Part shown: positions 26,091 to 34,056 of the stretch, in pieces | How the letters are laid out: each line of letters starts with the position of its first letter | How positions within the stretch are numbered: position 1 is the first letter of the stretch | Assembly (NCBI GenBank): GCA_021298195.1 | Contig: JAJTEQ010000025.1 | Location: 1 to 57,158 of the forward strand | Origin: Ilumatobacteraceae bacterium | Lineage (GTDB): Bacteria > Actinomycetota > Acidimicrobiia > Acidimicrobiales > Ilumatobacteraceae | DNA length: 57,158 nucleotides | Direction of reading: 5' to 3' | The notes under the pieces: generated by a model | Told to the model about the DNA's origin: nothing | Seen by the model: the letters and a program-made list of their open reading frames with translations, nothing else | The model's database searches: none | Translations under genes and position numbers: made by a program

Positions 26091-27689
26091 TCACTCGAAC
26101 TTGACACCTTGGGCGAGGGGCAGGTCGTTCGAGTAATTGATCGTTTGCGTTTGGCGTCGCATGTAGGCCTTCCACGCGTCGCTGCCGCTTTCTCGACCCC
26201 CGCCCGTCTCCTTCTCGCCACCGAATGCTCCACCGATCTCGGCGCCCGAGGGTCCGATGTTCACGTTGGCGATCCCGCAGTCACTTCCGGCGGGTCCCGT
26301 GAATCGTTCGGCTTCGCGCAGATCGGTGGTGAAGATCGACGAGGCCAATCCCTGCGGGACTCCGTTCTGAATGGCGAGTGCCTGGTCCATGGAGTCGTAG
26401 GGCATCACGTAGAGAATCGGAGCGAACGTTTCGGTGCGCACGATCTCGGTCTGGCCGGGCATGGCAACCAGGGCCGGACGCATGTAGGCGGCATCGGGGG
26501 CGAGTTCGGCGAGGCATCGTTCTCCACCGACGACGCGACGTCCGCCGTCGGCTTCGGCCCGCTCGATGGCGGCGCTCATCGCCGCTCCCGCCTTCGCGTC
26601 GACGAGGGGCCCGACGAGAGTGTCGTGATCCAGCGGATTACCGACCCGCAGTTGGCCGTAGGCGCGCGCGATGCGATCGACCACTTCGTCGAAACGCGAT
26701 GCGTGCACGATGAGACGGCGCAACGTCGTGCAACGTTGTCCCGCGGTTCCGGCGGCGGCGAACGTGACCCCACGCGCGACGAGATCGAGGTCGGCCGACG
26801 GGGTGACGATCGCGGCGTTGTTGCCGCCGAGTTCCAGGATCGAACGCCCGAATCTTTCGGCGACGATCGGAGCGACGATCCTCCCCATGCGGGTGGAACC
26901 GGTGGCCGAGACGACCGGGATCCGATGGTCGGCGACGAGAGCTCGTCCCACCTCGGCGTCACCGAAGACCACCTGACACACGTCGGGAGAGAATCCGGCT
27001 TCGACGGCGGCGCGACGGGCCAGCACCGTGGTGGCCAACGAACACAAGGTGGTGGCCTCGGAGGGTTTCCACACCACGGGATCACCGCAGATCAGAGCGA
27101 GAGCGGCGTTCCAGGACCACACCGCGACGGGAAAGTTGAACGCGCTGACGACTCCGACGGGTCCGAGCGGTTGCCACGTCTCGGCCAGACGATGCCCGGG
27201 ACGCTCGGAGGCGATGGTGAGGCCGTGCAGTTGGCGCGACAATCCCACGGCGAAGTCGCAGATGTCGATCATCTCCTGGACCTCGCCCAACGCTTCGGAA
27301 CGAATCTTGCCCACCTCGATCTGCACGAGATCGGCGAGTGCTTCCTTGTGACGACGAAGTTGCTCGCCGAGATGACGCACGACCTCGCCTCGTCGAGGGG
27401 CCGGTTCGCCACGCCAGTGCTCGAACACCGCCACTGCTCGGGAGATGGTCGCATCGAGGTCGGACTGCGCGCGGTACTCGGCGTCGAGGCGCACGACGCC
27501 GAGACCACGACCGTTGATGGGGGAGCGAACCGCGACGGTGTCGGCTCCCGCGATCGGGGAATCCTCGACCCGCGCGGTCACGCCCATGGCGTCGAGTGCT
27601 CGCTGAGCGAGGGCGCGCAGGGAGCCGGAGTCGAACGAGCCGGAGTCGAACGACTCGGAGTCGTGGTGTGCGTTGCTGTTCGCGGTCAT
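26091..27689 (-). CDS. ALDH7-type aldehyde dehydrogenase (aminoadipic semialdehyde dehydrogenase-like)
   Basis: 532 residues. The Rossmann part contains PLGPVGVVSAFNFPVAVWSW and the loop SATGSTRMGR. The active site has Glu in ILELGGNNAAIV and the nucleophile Cys320 in GTAGQRCTT. The GGNNA form and the ending GCFG-like IGGAFGGEKETGGGRESGSDAWK are typical of ALDH7 (antiquitin/AmaB), which oxidises alpha-aminoadipic semialdehyde in lysine breakdown. A 15-base tandem repeat makes the FDSGS repeat near residues 14-23, outside the fold. A later start is conceivable, since the first 35 residues look dispensable. Confidence 0.88.
   Translation of the reverse strand: MTANSNAHHDSESFDSGSFDSGSLRALAQRALDAMGVTARVEDSPIAGADTVAVRSPINGRGLGVVRLDAEYRAQSDLDATISRAVAVFEHWRGEPAPRRGEVVRHLGEQLRRHKEALADLVQIEVGKIRSEALGEVQEMIDICDFAVGLSRQLHGLTIASERPGHRLAETWQPLGPVGVVSAFNFPVAVWSWNAALALICGDPVVWKPSEATTLCSLATTVLARRAAVEAGFSPDVCQVVFGDAEVGRALVADHRIPVVSATGSTRMGRIVAPIVAERFGRSILELGGNNAAIVTPSADLDLVARGVTFAAAGTAGQRCTTLRRLIVHASRFDEVVDRIARAYGQLRVGNPLDHDTLVGPLVDAKAGAAMSAAIERAEADGGRRVVGGERCLAELAPDAAYMRPALVAMPGQTEIVRTETFAPILYVMPYDSMDQALAIQNGVPQGLASSIFTTDLREAERFTGPAGSDCGIANVNIGPSGAEIGGAFGGEKETGGGRESGSDAWKAYMRRQTQTINYSNDLPLAQGVKFE
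27622..27666. repeat. 15-base tandem repeat in the aldehyde dehydrogenase N-terminus
   Basis: The unit gagccggagtcgaac occurs twice exactly (27622-27636 and 27637-27651), and a degenerate third copy follows to 27666. It is in frame and codes for FDSGS-type repeats at the N-terminus, where length change would be tolerated. Confidence 0.85.
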
Positions 27690-27715
27690 CGGCCCAGTCT
27701 TGCCGATGCGAACCC

Positions 27716-28744
27716 TCAGTCGACGGTGACGCCCGGGACGAACAGTCGCGAGGCGGCGGAGCCGCCGTCGATGGCGTCGGCGGCCATGATGACCGCGGCC
27801 GCGGTATAGGCCGTGCGCTCACCGTTCGGGAAACGCTCCATCGTGGGGTACACGATGCCGGTCCAATAGCTGCCGTCGTCGGTGCGGTGGGCCCGCGTGC
27901 AGTAGAGAAGTTCCATCGCGGTGCGCACGTCGCCCACGGCGACGTGCGCCAACGAACATTCGGCCGTTTCGGCGGCGGTCACCCACGGCTCATCGCTGAC
28001 GCAACGAATGCCCCGGCCTTCCATGGCGAAGGTGCCCCAGCTCTCGGCCAGGCGGGCCTTGGCCTGCTCGCCGACCAGAGCGTTGGTGAGCACGGGGTAG
28101 TACCAGTCCATGGCCCAACGCGCCTTGGGTTCGAAGGCATCGGGTCGGGTCGCGATCACGACGCGCAACACGTCGGCGGCGTCGCGCCAATCGGGCCGCG
28201 GGCGACCGACGAGGTCGGCCAGGTGACTCGCGCACATGAGCGCGTGCCAGATGCTGCTCGAACCGGTGAGCAAGGCGTAGTCCCACGGCATGGCGTGTTC
28301 CTCGCGGGCCCACCGGATGGTTCCGTTGGGTCGTCGCATCGACATGACCCAATCGATGGCACGCTCGACGGTCGGGAAGACGTGATCGATGAAGCCGCGA
28401 TCGGACGTGGCGAGCCAGTGGTGCCACACGCCCGAGGCGATGTAGGCGCACACGTTGGTGTCGAGTTTCGGCTCCTCGACCGTGCCACCCGGGAGGTAGT
28501 AGTTGAACCACCAACCATCGGGGTGTTGCGTGTCGACCAGCCATTGATACGCGCGCTCGGCCTCGCGATGGAAGCCGGCGACGTCGAGGGCGATGGCGGT
28601 CTCGACGTGATTCCAGGGGTCGCAGTGTCCGCCTTCGAACCAGGGGATCATGCCCGTGTCCAGTTGCAACGCGGCGATGGACTCCGCCGTGCGCACGACC
28701 TCGTCGGCGCTCAGCACTCCTTCGACGTGGGGCACCCGCGTCAC
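27716..28744 (-). CDS. Six-hairpin / prenyltransferase-like repeat protein in GT4 operon
   Basis: 342 residues, helical, with repeats rich in Trp such as GMIPWFEGGHCDPWNHVETAI, HPDGWWFNYYLPGG, NGTIRWAREE and RWAMDWYYPVLTNAL. Such proteins are often labelled prenyltransferase, but the pattern is an alpha/alpha barrel as in glycosidases. It begins with GTG overlapping the methyltransferase stop (GTGA), so it is coupled to the GT4-methyltransferase pair. No signal peptide is seen. It probably works on the glycan made by that operon; the reaction is unknown. Confidence 0.72.
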   Translation of the reverse strand: MTRVPHVEGVLSADEVVRTAESIAALQLDTGMIPWFEGGHCDPWNHVETAIALDVAGFHREAERAYQWLVDTQHPDGWWFNYYLPGGTVEEPKLDTNVCAYIASGVWHHWLATSDRGFIDHVFPTVERAIDWVMSMRRPNGTIRWAREEHAMPWDYALLTGSSSIWHALMCASHLADLVGRPRPDWRDAADVLRVVIATRPDAFEPKARWAMDWYYPVLTNALVGEQAKARLAESWGTFAMEGRGIRCVSDEPWVTAAETAECSLAHVAVGDVRTAMELLYCTRAHRTDDGSYWTGIVYPTMERFPNGERTAYTAAAVIMAADAIDGGSAASRLFVPGVTVD

Positions 28745-29481
28745 GACGCCACCGTCCGGGCGAGAGCGTTCTTTCGGGCGTAGACGATGAGGCTCTTGCC
28801 CATCAACGGTGAGAGTGCCCGCTCGGCCACCTTCACCGACTTGGGTTGCTTCACGATGTCCCACTCGAGGAATTTCTTGTAGCCGTTGACGATGACGTGG
28901 TCCTCGCGACGCGGACCGACCGCGCATTTCAACCACCAGTACGGTGAATGCAACGCATGGGCATGATGGGAGCCGGTGACCGACAACCCGGCCGCGCGGA
29001 GTTTCGCTTCGAGTTCGGTTTGGGAATAGATGCGCACGTGGCCGCCCACGGACTTGGGCGCGTGGTACTCGTCGCTGAGTTTCCAGTTGATCTTCTCGGG
29101 CCACCACGACGGGACCGTGCACGCCAGTGTGCCGCCGGGTCGCAACACGCGGGCCAACTCGGAGATGGCGGCCACGTCGTTCTGGATGTGTTCGAGCACC
29201 TCGCTCGTGATGACGCGGTCGAACGTGCCGTCGGCGAAGGGCAGTCGGGTGGCGTCGCCGCGCAACGCGCCGACGTAGTTCCGCTCGTCGATCTGGCCCT
29301 GCTCGATCATCGCCCCGAACGTGGCGCGGGTGGTGCGCACTTCGTCGTCGGCGTAGTCGAGCGCCACGATGCGACCGCCCAAGCGCGCCACCTCGTAGGC
29401 GTGACGTCCGAAGCCCGCACCGGCGTCGAGCACCAGGTCGCCCGGCGTCAACCCGAGCCGCGGGAAGCGCACGGTCAACAT
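28741..29481 (-). CDS. SAM-dependent methyltransferase (class I)
   Basis: 246 residues. The SAM site is LVLDAGAGFGRHAYEVARLG, the acidic end of strand 2 is VALDYADDEV, and later motifs are GDATRLPFADGTFDRV and EVLRPGG-like LARVLRPGGTLACTVP. The C-terminal part (YHAPKSVGGHVRIYSQTELEAKL onward) is typical of glycan or quinone O-methyltransferases. The ATG shares one base with the stop of the GT4 gene upstream. Methylation of a sugar product is the likely role given the operon, which is inference. Confidence 0.88.
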   Translation of the reverse strand: MLTVRFPRLGLTPGDLVLDAGAGFGRHAYEVARLGGRIVALDYADDEVRTTRATFGAMIEQGQIDERNYVGALRGDATRLPFADGTFDRVITSEVLEHIQNDVAAISELARVLRPGGTLACTVPSWWPEKINWKLSDEYHAPKSVGGHVRIYSQTELEAKLRAAGLSVTGSHHAHALHSPYWWLKCAVGPRREDHVIVNGYKKFLEWDIVKQPKSVKVAERALSPLMGKSLIVYARKNALARTVAS

Positions 29482-30803
29482 CAGCCGATCCGTCCGTTTC
29501 GTCGGAGCTTCTCGCGATTGGCCGGCATGGACAACACCTCGCGGTACTGCTCGACCGTCATCTCGGCGCACTTGCGCCAGGTCCACCGTTCGACGACGCG
29601 GTTGCGCCCGTTCGACCCGACCCGAGCGCGAAGTTCGGGGTCGTCGAGTCCGCGACGAATGGTGGTGGCCAGGGCCTCGGCGTCGCCGGCCACGCATTGC
29701 AACACGGTGTCACCGTCGGTGCCGGTCACCTCGGGTAGCGCACCGCCGTCGGTGGCCACGAGACAGATTCCGGTGCACATCGCCTCGATGGCGGGAAGGC
29801 TGAACCCCTCGTACAGCGAGGGCACCACGGCCATCTCGGCCTCGGCGTACAACTCGACGATGCGTTCGTCCGAGACACCCGAAACGAACTGAATGTGCGG
29901 GGCCAGCCCCAACTTGTCGATGAGATCCATGCTCTTGCCGGGCTTGGGCTTGCCGATGATGGTGAGGGTGACGTCGCGTTCGGTGCGCAACTTGGCGACG
30001 GCTTCGAGAAGGTAGGACAGGCCCTTCAAGGCCACGTCGGCCGATGCGGTGGTGATCAGACGACCGGGGATGCGCGACACGTTCGGCAGGGGTTTGAACA
30101 AGTCGGGATCCACGCCCACGGGCACGAGGCGCATGCGGTCGTAGGAGACCCCCATGTCGCCGTGGATGTCCTTGATGCTGTTCTCGCTGACCACCACGAT
30201 GCGCGGCATGCGGCTGGCGACTCGGCCCTGCATCTTGACGAACGAGTAGAAGCGTGACACGCCGAGCTTCTTCCACCAGTTCGGAGCATGGTCCATCTCG
30301 AGAGCGCGGTCGCGCGTGATCGGGTGATGGAGGGTGACGATGGTCGGGATCATCTTCTCGAGCCCGAGGATTCCGTAGCCGAGACATTGGTTGTCGTGGA
30401 CCAGGTCGAATTCACGTACTCGGTCGGCGAGGTGGCGCTTGACGCGAGCGCTGAACGCAGCCGGTTCTCCGAAGGTGCCCGTGAGGAACAACCCGAGTTC
30501 GTAGAGATCCTCGCGCGACTTCAATTCCCAGATGGCGGGGAAGCGGAAGGGGTAATGGTCGTTGACGAGGTCGAGGCTGGGGAGCTTGGTGAGCGACACG
30601 CGCTCGTCGAGAACGGGATACGGCTGTCCGCCGAAAACCTCCACGGAATGTCCGAGGTCGACCAGGGCCTTGGTGAGGTGTCGGGTGTACACACCCTGAC
30701 CGCCCACGTGCGGCTTGCCTCGGTAGGTGAGGTAGGCGATGCGCAACGGCGAATCGGGGTCGAGGGGGTTGTGGGGTGACGCCGACCCCCGCGGTTGTGA
30801 CAT
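29481..30803 (-). CDS. GT4-family glycosyltransferase
   Basis: 440 residues, GT-B fold. The N-terminal acceptor domain has IAYLTYRGKPHVGGQGVYTRHL. The donor domain has ITTASADVALKGLSYLLEA (in the place of the usual GRLxxxKG), TIIGKPKPG, and the canonical VVPSLYEGFSLPAIEAM with the two glutamates that bind the nucleotide sugar. It heads a coupled operon with a methyltransferase and a six-hairpin protein. It resembles actinobacterial cytosolic enzymes that extend glucose or mannose oligosaccharides, but donor and acceptor are not set by sequence alone. Confidence 0.9.
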   Translation of the reverse strand: MSQPRGSASPHNPLDPDSPLRIAYLTYRGKPHVGGQGVYTRHLTKALVDLGHSVEVFGGQPYPVLDERVSLTKLPSLDLVNDHYPFRFPAIWELKSREDLYELGLFLTGTFGEPAAFSARVKRHLADRVREFDLVHDNQCLGYGILGLEKMIPTIVTLHHPITRDRALEMDHAPNWWKKLGVSRFYSFVKMQGRVASRMPRIVVVSENSIKDIHGDMGVSYDRMRLVPVGVDPDLFKPLPNVSRIPGRLITTASADVALKGLSYLLEAVAKLRTERDVTLTIIGKPKPGKSMDLIDKLGLAPHIQFVSGVSDERIVELYAEAEMAVVPSLYEGFSLPAIEAMCTGICLVATDGGALPEVTGTDGDTVLQCVAGDAEALATTIRRGLDDPELRARVGSNGRNRVVERWTWRKCAEMTVEQYREVLSMPANREKLRRNGRIG

Positions 30804-30870
30804 GGTTTGCGATGCTATCGGTGGGTCCCGTGGGGCTCTCCGAGAGCGGGACGACCTGCGGAAACGAGCC

Positions 30871-31500
30871 TCAACAGGTGGTCGGTCGGGTGACCTTGGT
30901 GTCCGCGGTGGCGGTCAGACCATTGACGTCGGTGGCGGTGACCTTCACCGTCAGTGCGGTCACCGAGTTGGGAAGGTCGGCGCTGGCGCCGACCCACGAG
31001 CCCTTGCCCGAGTCCGTCAAGTTGATGGTGCGAGTCGTCGGCGCCAGCCCGCCGCTCAGGGTGAGAGCGGCCACGACGCTCTTCAGAGGTGATTCGTCGG
31101 TCACCGGAACCTGGATGGAGACGTTCGCACATGAGGCCCCGCTGAAGCGCACGGTGATGGCCCCCACTTGCGGGGGGCGGCCGACCGCGCCGAGCAATTG
31201 CAACGTGGTGGTCGGTGCCCTCGTCGCGGTGATGCGCGCCGGGAAGTCGAAGCGGCCCTCGGGGAAGGTGGAGGCGTTGGAGTACGCCACCGCGGTCGCG
31301 CGCGCGAAAGTGACGGTGATCGGCACCGAGGCGCCGGCCGAGAGAGTTCCCGACGACGGGCTGAAGGTGAAGAACGCCGGTCGAGTCGAAGCGATCTTCC
31401 AGGGCACGGCCGACGCGTTGGGGTTGGTGAGTCGGAAGGTGTCCGTGGTACCGGTCGCGGAGAAGTCGAGAGATGTGGCGCTGACACTGAGTGCGACCCG
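30871..31500 (-). pseudogene. Out-of-frame extracytoplasmic part of the ECF-sigma fusion
   Basis: About 210 codons that continue the preceding sigma-factor gene in another frame: VALSVSATSLDFSATG, PFFTFSPSSGTLSAG-like segments, SIQVPVTDESPLKSVV and an ending of VTRPTTC. The first part looks like an Ig-like abnormal-spindle/DUF11-type beta domain found in exported proteins. It has no good start codon and no ribosome site, and its sense begins just where the sigma frame turns into nonsense. One extra base near 31497-31537 (for example in the CCC at 31497-31499 or a G5 run) would join the two. Confidence 0.7.
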
Positions 31501-32660
31501 GTGGTCGTTGGCCCCGCGGGGGTCGAGACGGCGGGGGTCGAGACGGCGGGCGTCGAGACGGTGGAGGGCGGGACGGTGGGAAGCGGAACGATGCTGTCGG
31601 GCGTCGACATCCCGCTCGTGGTTGTCGACTCGGACACCGTCGTGTCCGGTGAACCCTGGACGGCGGTGATCGGGGATTCGTTGTTCGAGGAACTCGGATC
31701 CGAGGTCGCCAGCACGAGGACCGAACCGGCGACCGTCAGCACCACCGCGCCGGTGATCCACCACGGCCCGCGACCGACGAAACGGGCGGCCCGGGGGAAT
31801 CCGTCGCTCGGCCGCAACCGAATGCGTGATGTCGTTCCACCGGTCGAACCACTTCCGGTGCCCGGGGTCGGAATCCTGGACGTGGCCTCCAGCACGCGCT
31901 CGCGCAAACCGAGCGGAGCGGCCAGAACCGGTGCCGCGCCGAAAAGTGCCAACGGGGCCATCTTGCCCTTGGTTTCCTCGCAGGTCTCGCAGGATTCGAT
32001 GTGACGAGCCACGCGCTTGCGAATCAGCACGCTGAACTCGCCGTCCCAGTCGCGCAGGATTTCGTCGAGCGTGGCGCACTCGCGGCGACCGGACGTGGCG
32101 ACGACGAACGCCCCGAGGCTGCGGTCCACGCGTTCGCGCATGCGATGCACCAAGGAGTAACTCTGCTCGGGAGTGACGCCGAGGGCGTCGGCGAGATCCG
32201 AGCCGTCGAGACCCTGGCGAATCGACAACTCGAGAATGAGTCGATCACGATCGTCGAGTCCGGCCGCGGCCGCTCGCACGAGCGAGGCCAATTCGGCGAA
32301 AGCAACGGAGGCGCCGTCGGCGCCCGGATCAGCGGGCGCCACCACGTCGGGGACCGTGCTCGATTGGAAGTCGGTGGGTGTGGTGCGCCGACGCCGCTTG
32401 GTGCGTCGGTACACCTCGTTGCGCAGAACCGCGTACAACCACGGTTTCAGACGATCGGGGTCGCGGAGCTGACCCAATCGTTCGGCGGCGATGCAGAAGA
32501 CGTCCTGCACCATGTCGGCGGCGTCGTGGCGGTCCGAGAGCATGGCCGCGGCCGTGTCGTAGAGACCACTCGCGTAGCGGTCGTAGATGGCGGCGAGAGC
32601 ACCACGATCGCCCGACAGATGGGCGGAGACGAGTGCGGCGTCGGAGAGTGTCGTGCTCAT
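31101..32660 (-). CDS. ECF sigma factor fused to zinc finger and membrane segment (frameshifted 3' end)
   Basis: ATG 32660. Residues 1-185 are an ECF sigma factor: region 2 has IYDRYASGLYDTAAAML and DAADMVQDVFCIA, and region 4 has LDDRDRLILELSIRQGLDGSDL. An anti-sigma-type zinc motif HIESCETC (His220, Cys224, Cys227) follows, then a membrane span at about 300-320 and a Ser/Thr/Pro linker. After about residue 387 the frame becomes low-complexity nonsense rich in Arg, Pro and Ser, while a sensible beta domain continues in another frame. The intact protein would be a membrane-tethered sigma factor with an outside domain. Confidence 0.82.
   Translation of the reverse strand: MSTTLSDAALVSAHLSGDRGALAAIYDRYASGLYDTAAAMLSDRHDAADMVQDVFCIAAERLGQLRDPDRLKPWLYAVLRNEVYRRTKRRRRTTPTDFQSSTVPDVVAPADPGADGASVAFAELASLVRAAAAGLDDRDRLILELSIRQGLDGSDLADALGVTPEQSYSLVHRMRERVDRSLGAFVVATSGRRECATLDEILRDWDGEFSVLIRKRVARHIESCETCEETKGKMAPLALFGAAPVLAAPLGLRERVLEATSRIPTPGTGSGSTGGTTSRIRLRPSDGFPRAARFVGRGPWWITGAVVLTVAGSVLVLATSDPSSSNNESPITAVQGSPDTTVSESTTTSGMSTPDSIVPLPTVPPSTVSTPAVSTPAVSTPAGPTTTGSHSVSAPHLSTSPRPVPRTPSDSPTPTRRPCPGRSLRLDRRSSPSARRRELSRPAPRCRSPSLSRARPRWRTPTPPPSPRAASTSRRASPRRGHRPPRCNCSARSAAPRKWGPSPCASAGPHVRTSPSRFR
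31516..31560. repeat. 15-base triplicate repeat at the sigma-fusion frameshift
   Basis: Two exact copies of gcgggggtcgagacg (31516-31530, 31531-31545) and one copy with a single change (31546-31560). On the minus strand they encode VSTPA three times. Each of the first two contains a run of five G, a likely place for slippage or a sequencing error. Confidence 0.85.
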
Positions 32661-32745
32661 GATCGATCCGGCGTCGCATGTCGTACGAGAGAACGACCGG
32701 CGGGACACCTCGCGTAAAGTCTGCCCGAAATCGTGCAGCCGCCGT

Positions 32746-33567
32746 TCACGAGGTGCTCATCCGGATTCTGAACCAACGGGTCATCGACTGCCCGGCGGCC
32801 AGGACGACAGGTGCGTCGTTGACCTGGTTCGGGGGCCCGGATTGTGGCTCCACGCAGGTCGCATGCGACGGTTCGTCGTAGAGGACCCAATGCGTGCAAT
32901 CGGAAGAAAGGTCGAGATCGACGTTCGCGACACGGAACGTCAAGAGTTCGTCCACGTCGTTCGTTCGGCCGTCGAAGCAACCGACGAAGCAATCGTCGAT
33001 CGGGCCGGCGGGTCGGTGGACGCACTCGTCGGTCGCGATTCCGGAATCGTCACGACGCAACATCGTCCGGAGCTCCGTCGGTGAGGACTCGGGTTTCACG
33101 AACCAGGGATGCCAACCGACCATGACGGGCATGTCCTCGTCGGCCTCCACGGTCAGCCGCATCGTCAGCGACCCACGTCCGACGGAGACGTGATGGACCG
33201 CGCGTCCGAGGAAGGGCCATTGGGGTCCGAGGTCCGTGCACAGCTCCACCGACGAGTCGTCGACCTCGACGATGTCCCAACGACGATCGAAGGTCGTTCC
33301 ATGAATCGAATGCGGAGCGGCCGACACGCTCAGACGATGCGATCGACCGGCGAAGGACAATCGAGCATCGCGAACCCGACCGCAATAGGGGACCATCGGG
33401 TAGCAACCCCATCCGAGGGGATGATGGGCGAGGGGATGATCGGCCCCGATCAGTAGCGGTGTTCCGTCGAACACGAGCTGGGTCAGGCGTCCACCGTGAT
33501 CCGGATCGATCGTGGCGAGGAGCCGACCGTCGTCGGAGCGGAGAACGTCGGGAACGTGATTGTCCAC
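32746..33567 (-). CDS. Aldose 1-epimerase family protein
   Basis: 273 residues from GTG 33567. The galactose-mutarotase beta-sandwich shows in YPMVPYCGRVRDARLSF, the catalytic-type histidines in APHSIHGTTF and VGWHPWFV, and the catalytic-type glutamate in TCVEPQSGPPNQ. It speeds the alpha/beta exchange of a hexose at C1. It is divergent from dtd across 29 bases. It may serve galactose use with galT and the GH36 gene 11 kb away, but many such proteins act on other sugars. Confidence 0.88.
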   Translation of the reverse strand: MDNHVPDVLRSDDGRLLATIDPDHGGRLTQLVFDGTPLLIGADHPLAHHPLGWGCYPMVPYCGRVRDARLSFAGRSHRLSVSAAPHSIHGTTFDRRWDIVEVDDSSVELCTDLGPQWPFLGRAVHHVSVGRGSLTMRLTVEADEDMPVMVGWHPWFVKPESSPTELRTMLRRDDSGIATDECVHRPAGPIDDCFVGCFDGRTNDVDELLTFRVANVDLDLSSDCTHWVLYDEPSHATCVEPQSGPPNQVNDAPVVLAAGQSMTRWFRIRMSTS

Positions 33568-33596
33568 CCGGTCATTGTTGCCCGTACGATCGACGC

Positions 33597-34046
33597 GTGC
33601 GAGCACTGGTGCAACGAGTCAAGCGGGCCTCGGTGGATGTCGTCGAGGACGTGACGACCACGCGGGTCGGCGAGATCGGCGCGGGTCTGTTGGTTCTCGT
33701 CGGCGTGACGCACACCGACGACGAGCGGACTGCCTCGAAGATGGCGGAGAAGATCTGGCACCTGCGCGTGATGGACGACGATCGGGGTGTCATGAACCTC
33801 TCGGTGGCCGACACCACCCGCACGATCCTGGTGGTGAGCCAGTTCACGCTGTACGGCGACACCTCGTCGGGGCGTCGTCCGGGTTGGGTGGCCGCGGCCC
33901 GTCCCGAACACGCCGAGCCCCTGGTCGACCACGTCGTCGGGGAGCTCCGTCGTCTGGGGGCGAACGTGGAGACCGGTCGGTTCCGGACCTACATGAACGT
34001 GGAGTCGACGAACGACGGCCCGACGACGGTGATGATCGAGCTGTGA
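33597..34046 (+). CDS. dtd: D-aminoacyl-tRNA deacylase
   Basis: 149 residues from GTG 33597 (MRALVQRVKRASVDV), the normal length for DTD. The motif SQFTLYGDTSSGRRPGW is present. The second active-site motif, normally NxGPVT with the Gly-cisPro pair, reads NDGPTT, so Val is replaced by Thr after the cis-Pro. The enzyme removes D-amino acids, and Gly, from tRNA. The 3' end is 10 bases from the convergent Lnt-like gene. Confidence 0.93.
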   Translation: MRALVQRVKRASVDVVEDVTTTRVGEIGAGLLVLVGVTHTDDERTASKMAEKIWHLRVMDDDRGVMNLSVADTTRTILVVSQFTLYGDTSSGRRPGWVAAARPEHAEPLVDHVVGELRRLGANVETGRFRTYMNVESTNDGPTTVMIEL

Positions 34047-34056
34047 CGGGACGAAA

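Noticed and set aside
28745-29122. N-terminal extension of the second six-hairpin gene
   Set aside because: It runs through the methyltransferase gene in another frame; GTG 28744 in a GTGA overlap is better.
31516-31560. CRISPR-like array in the triplicate repeat
   Set aside because: Units are 15 bases, directly adjacent with no spacers and encode VSTPA; this is a coding tandem repeat.
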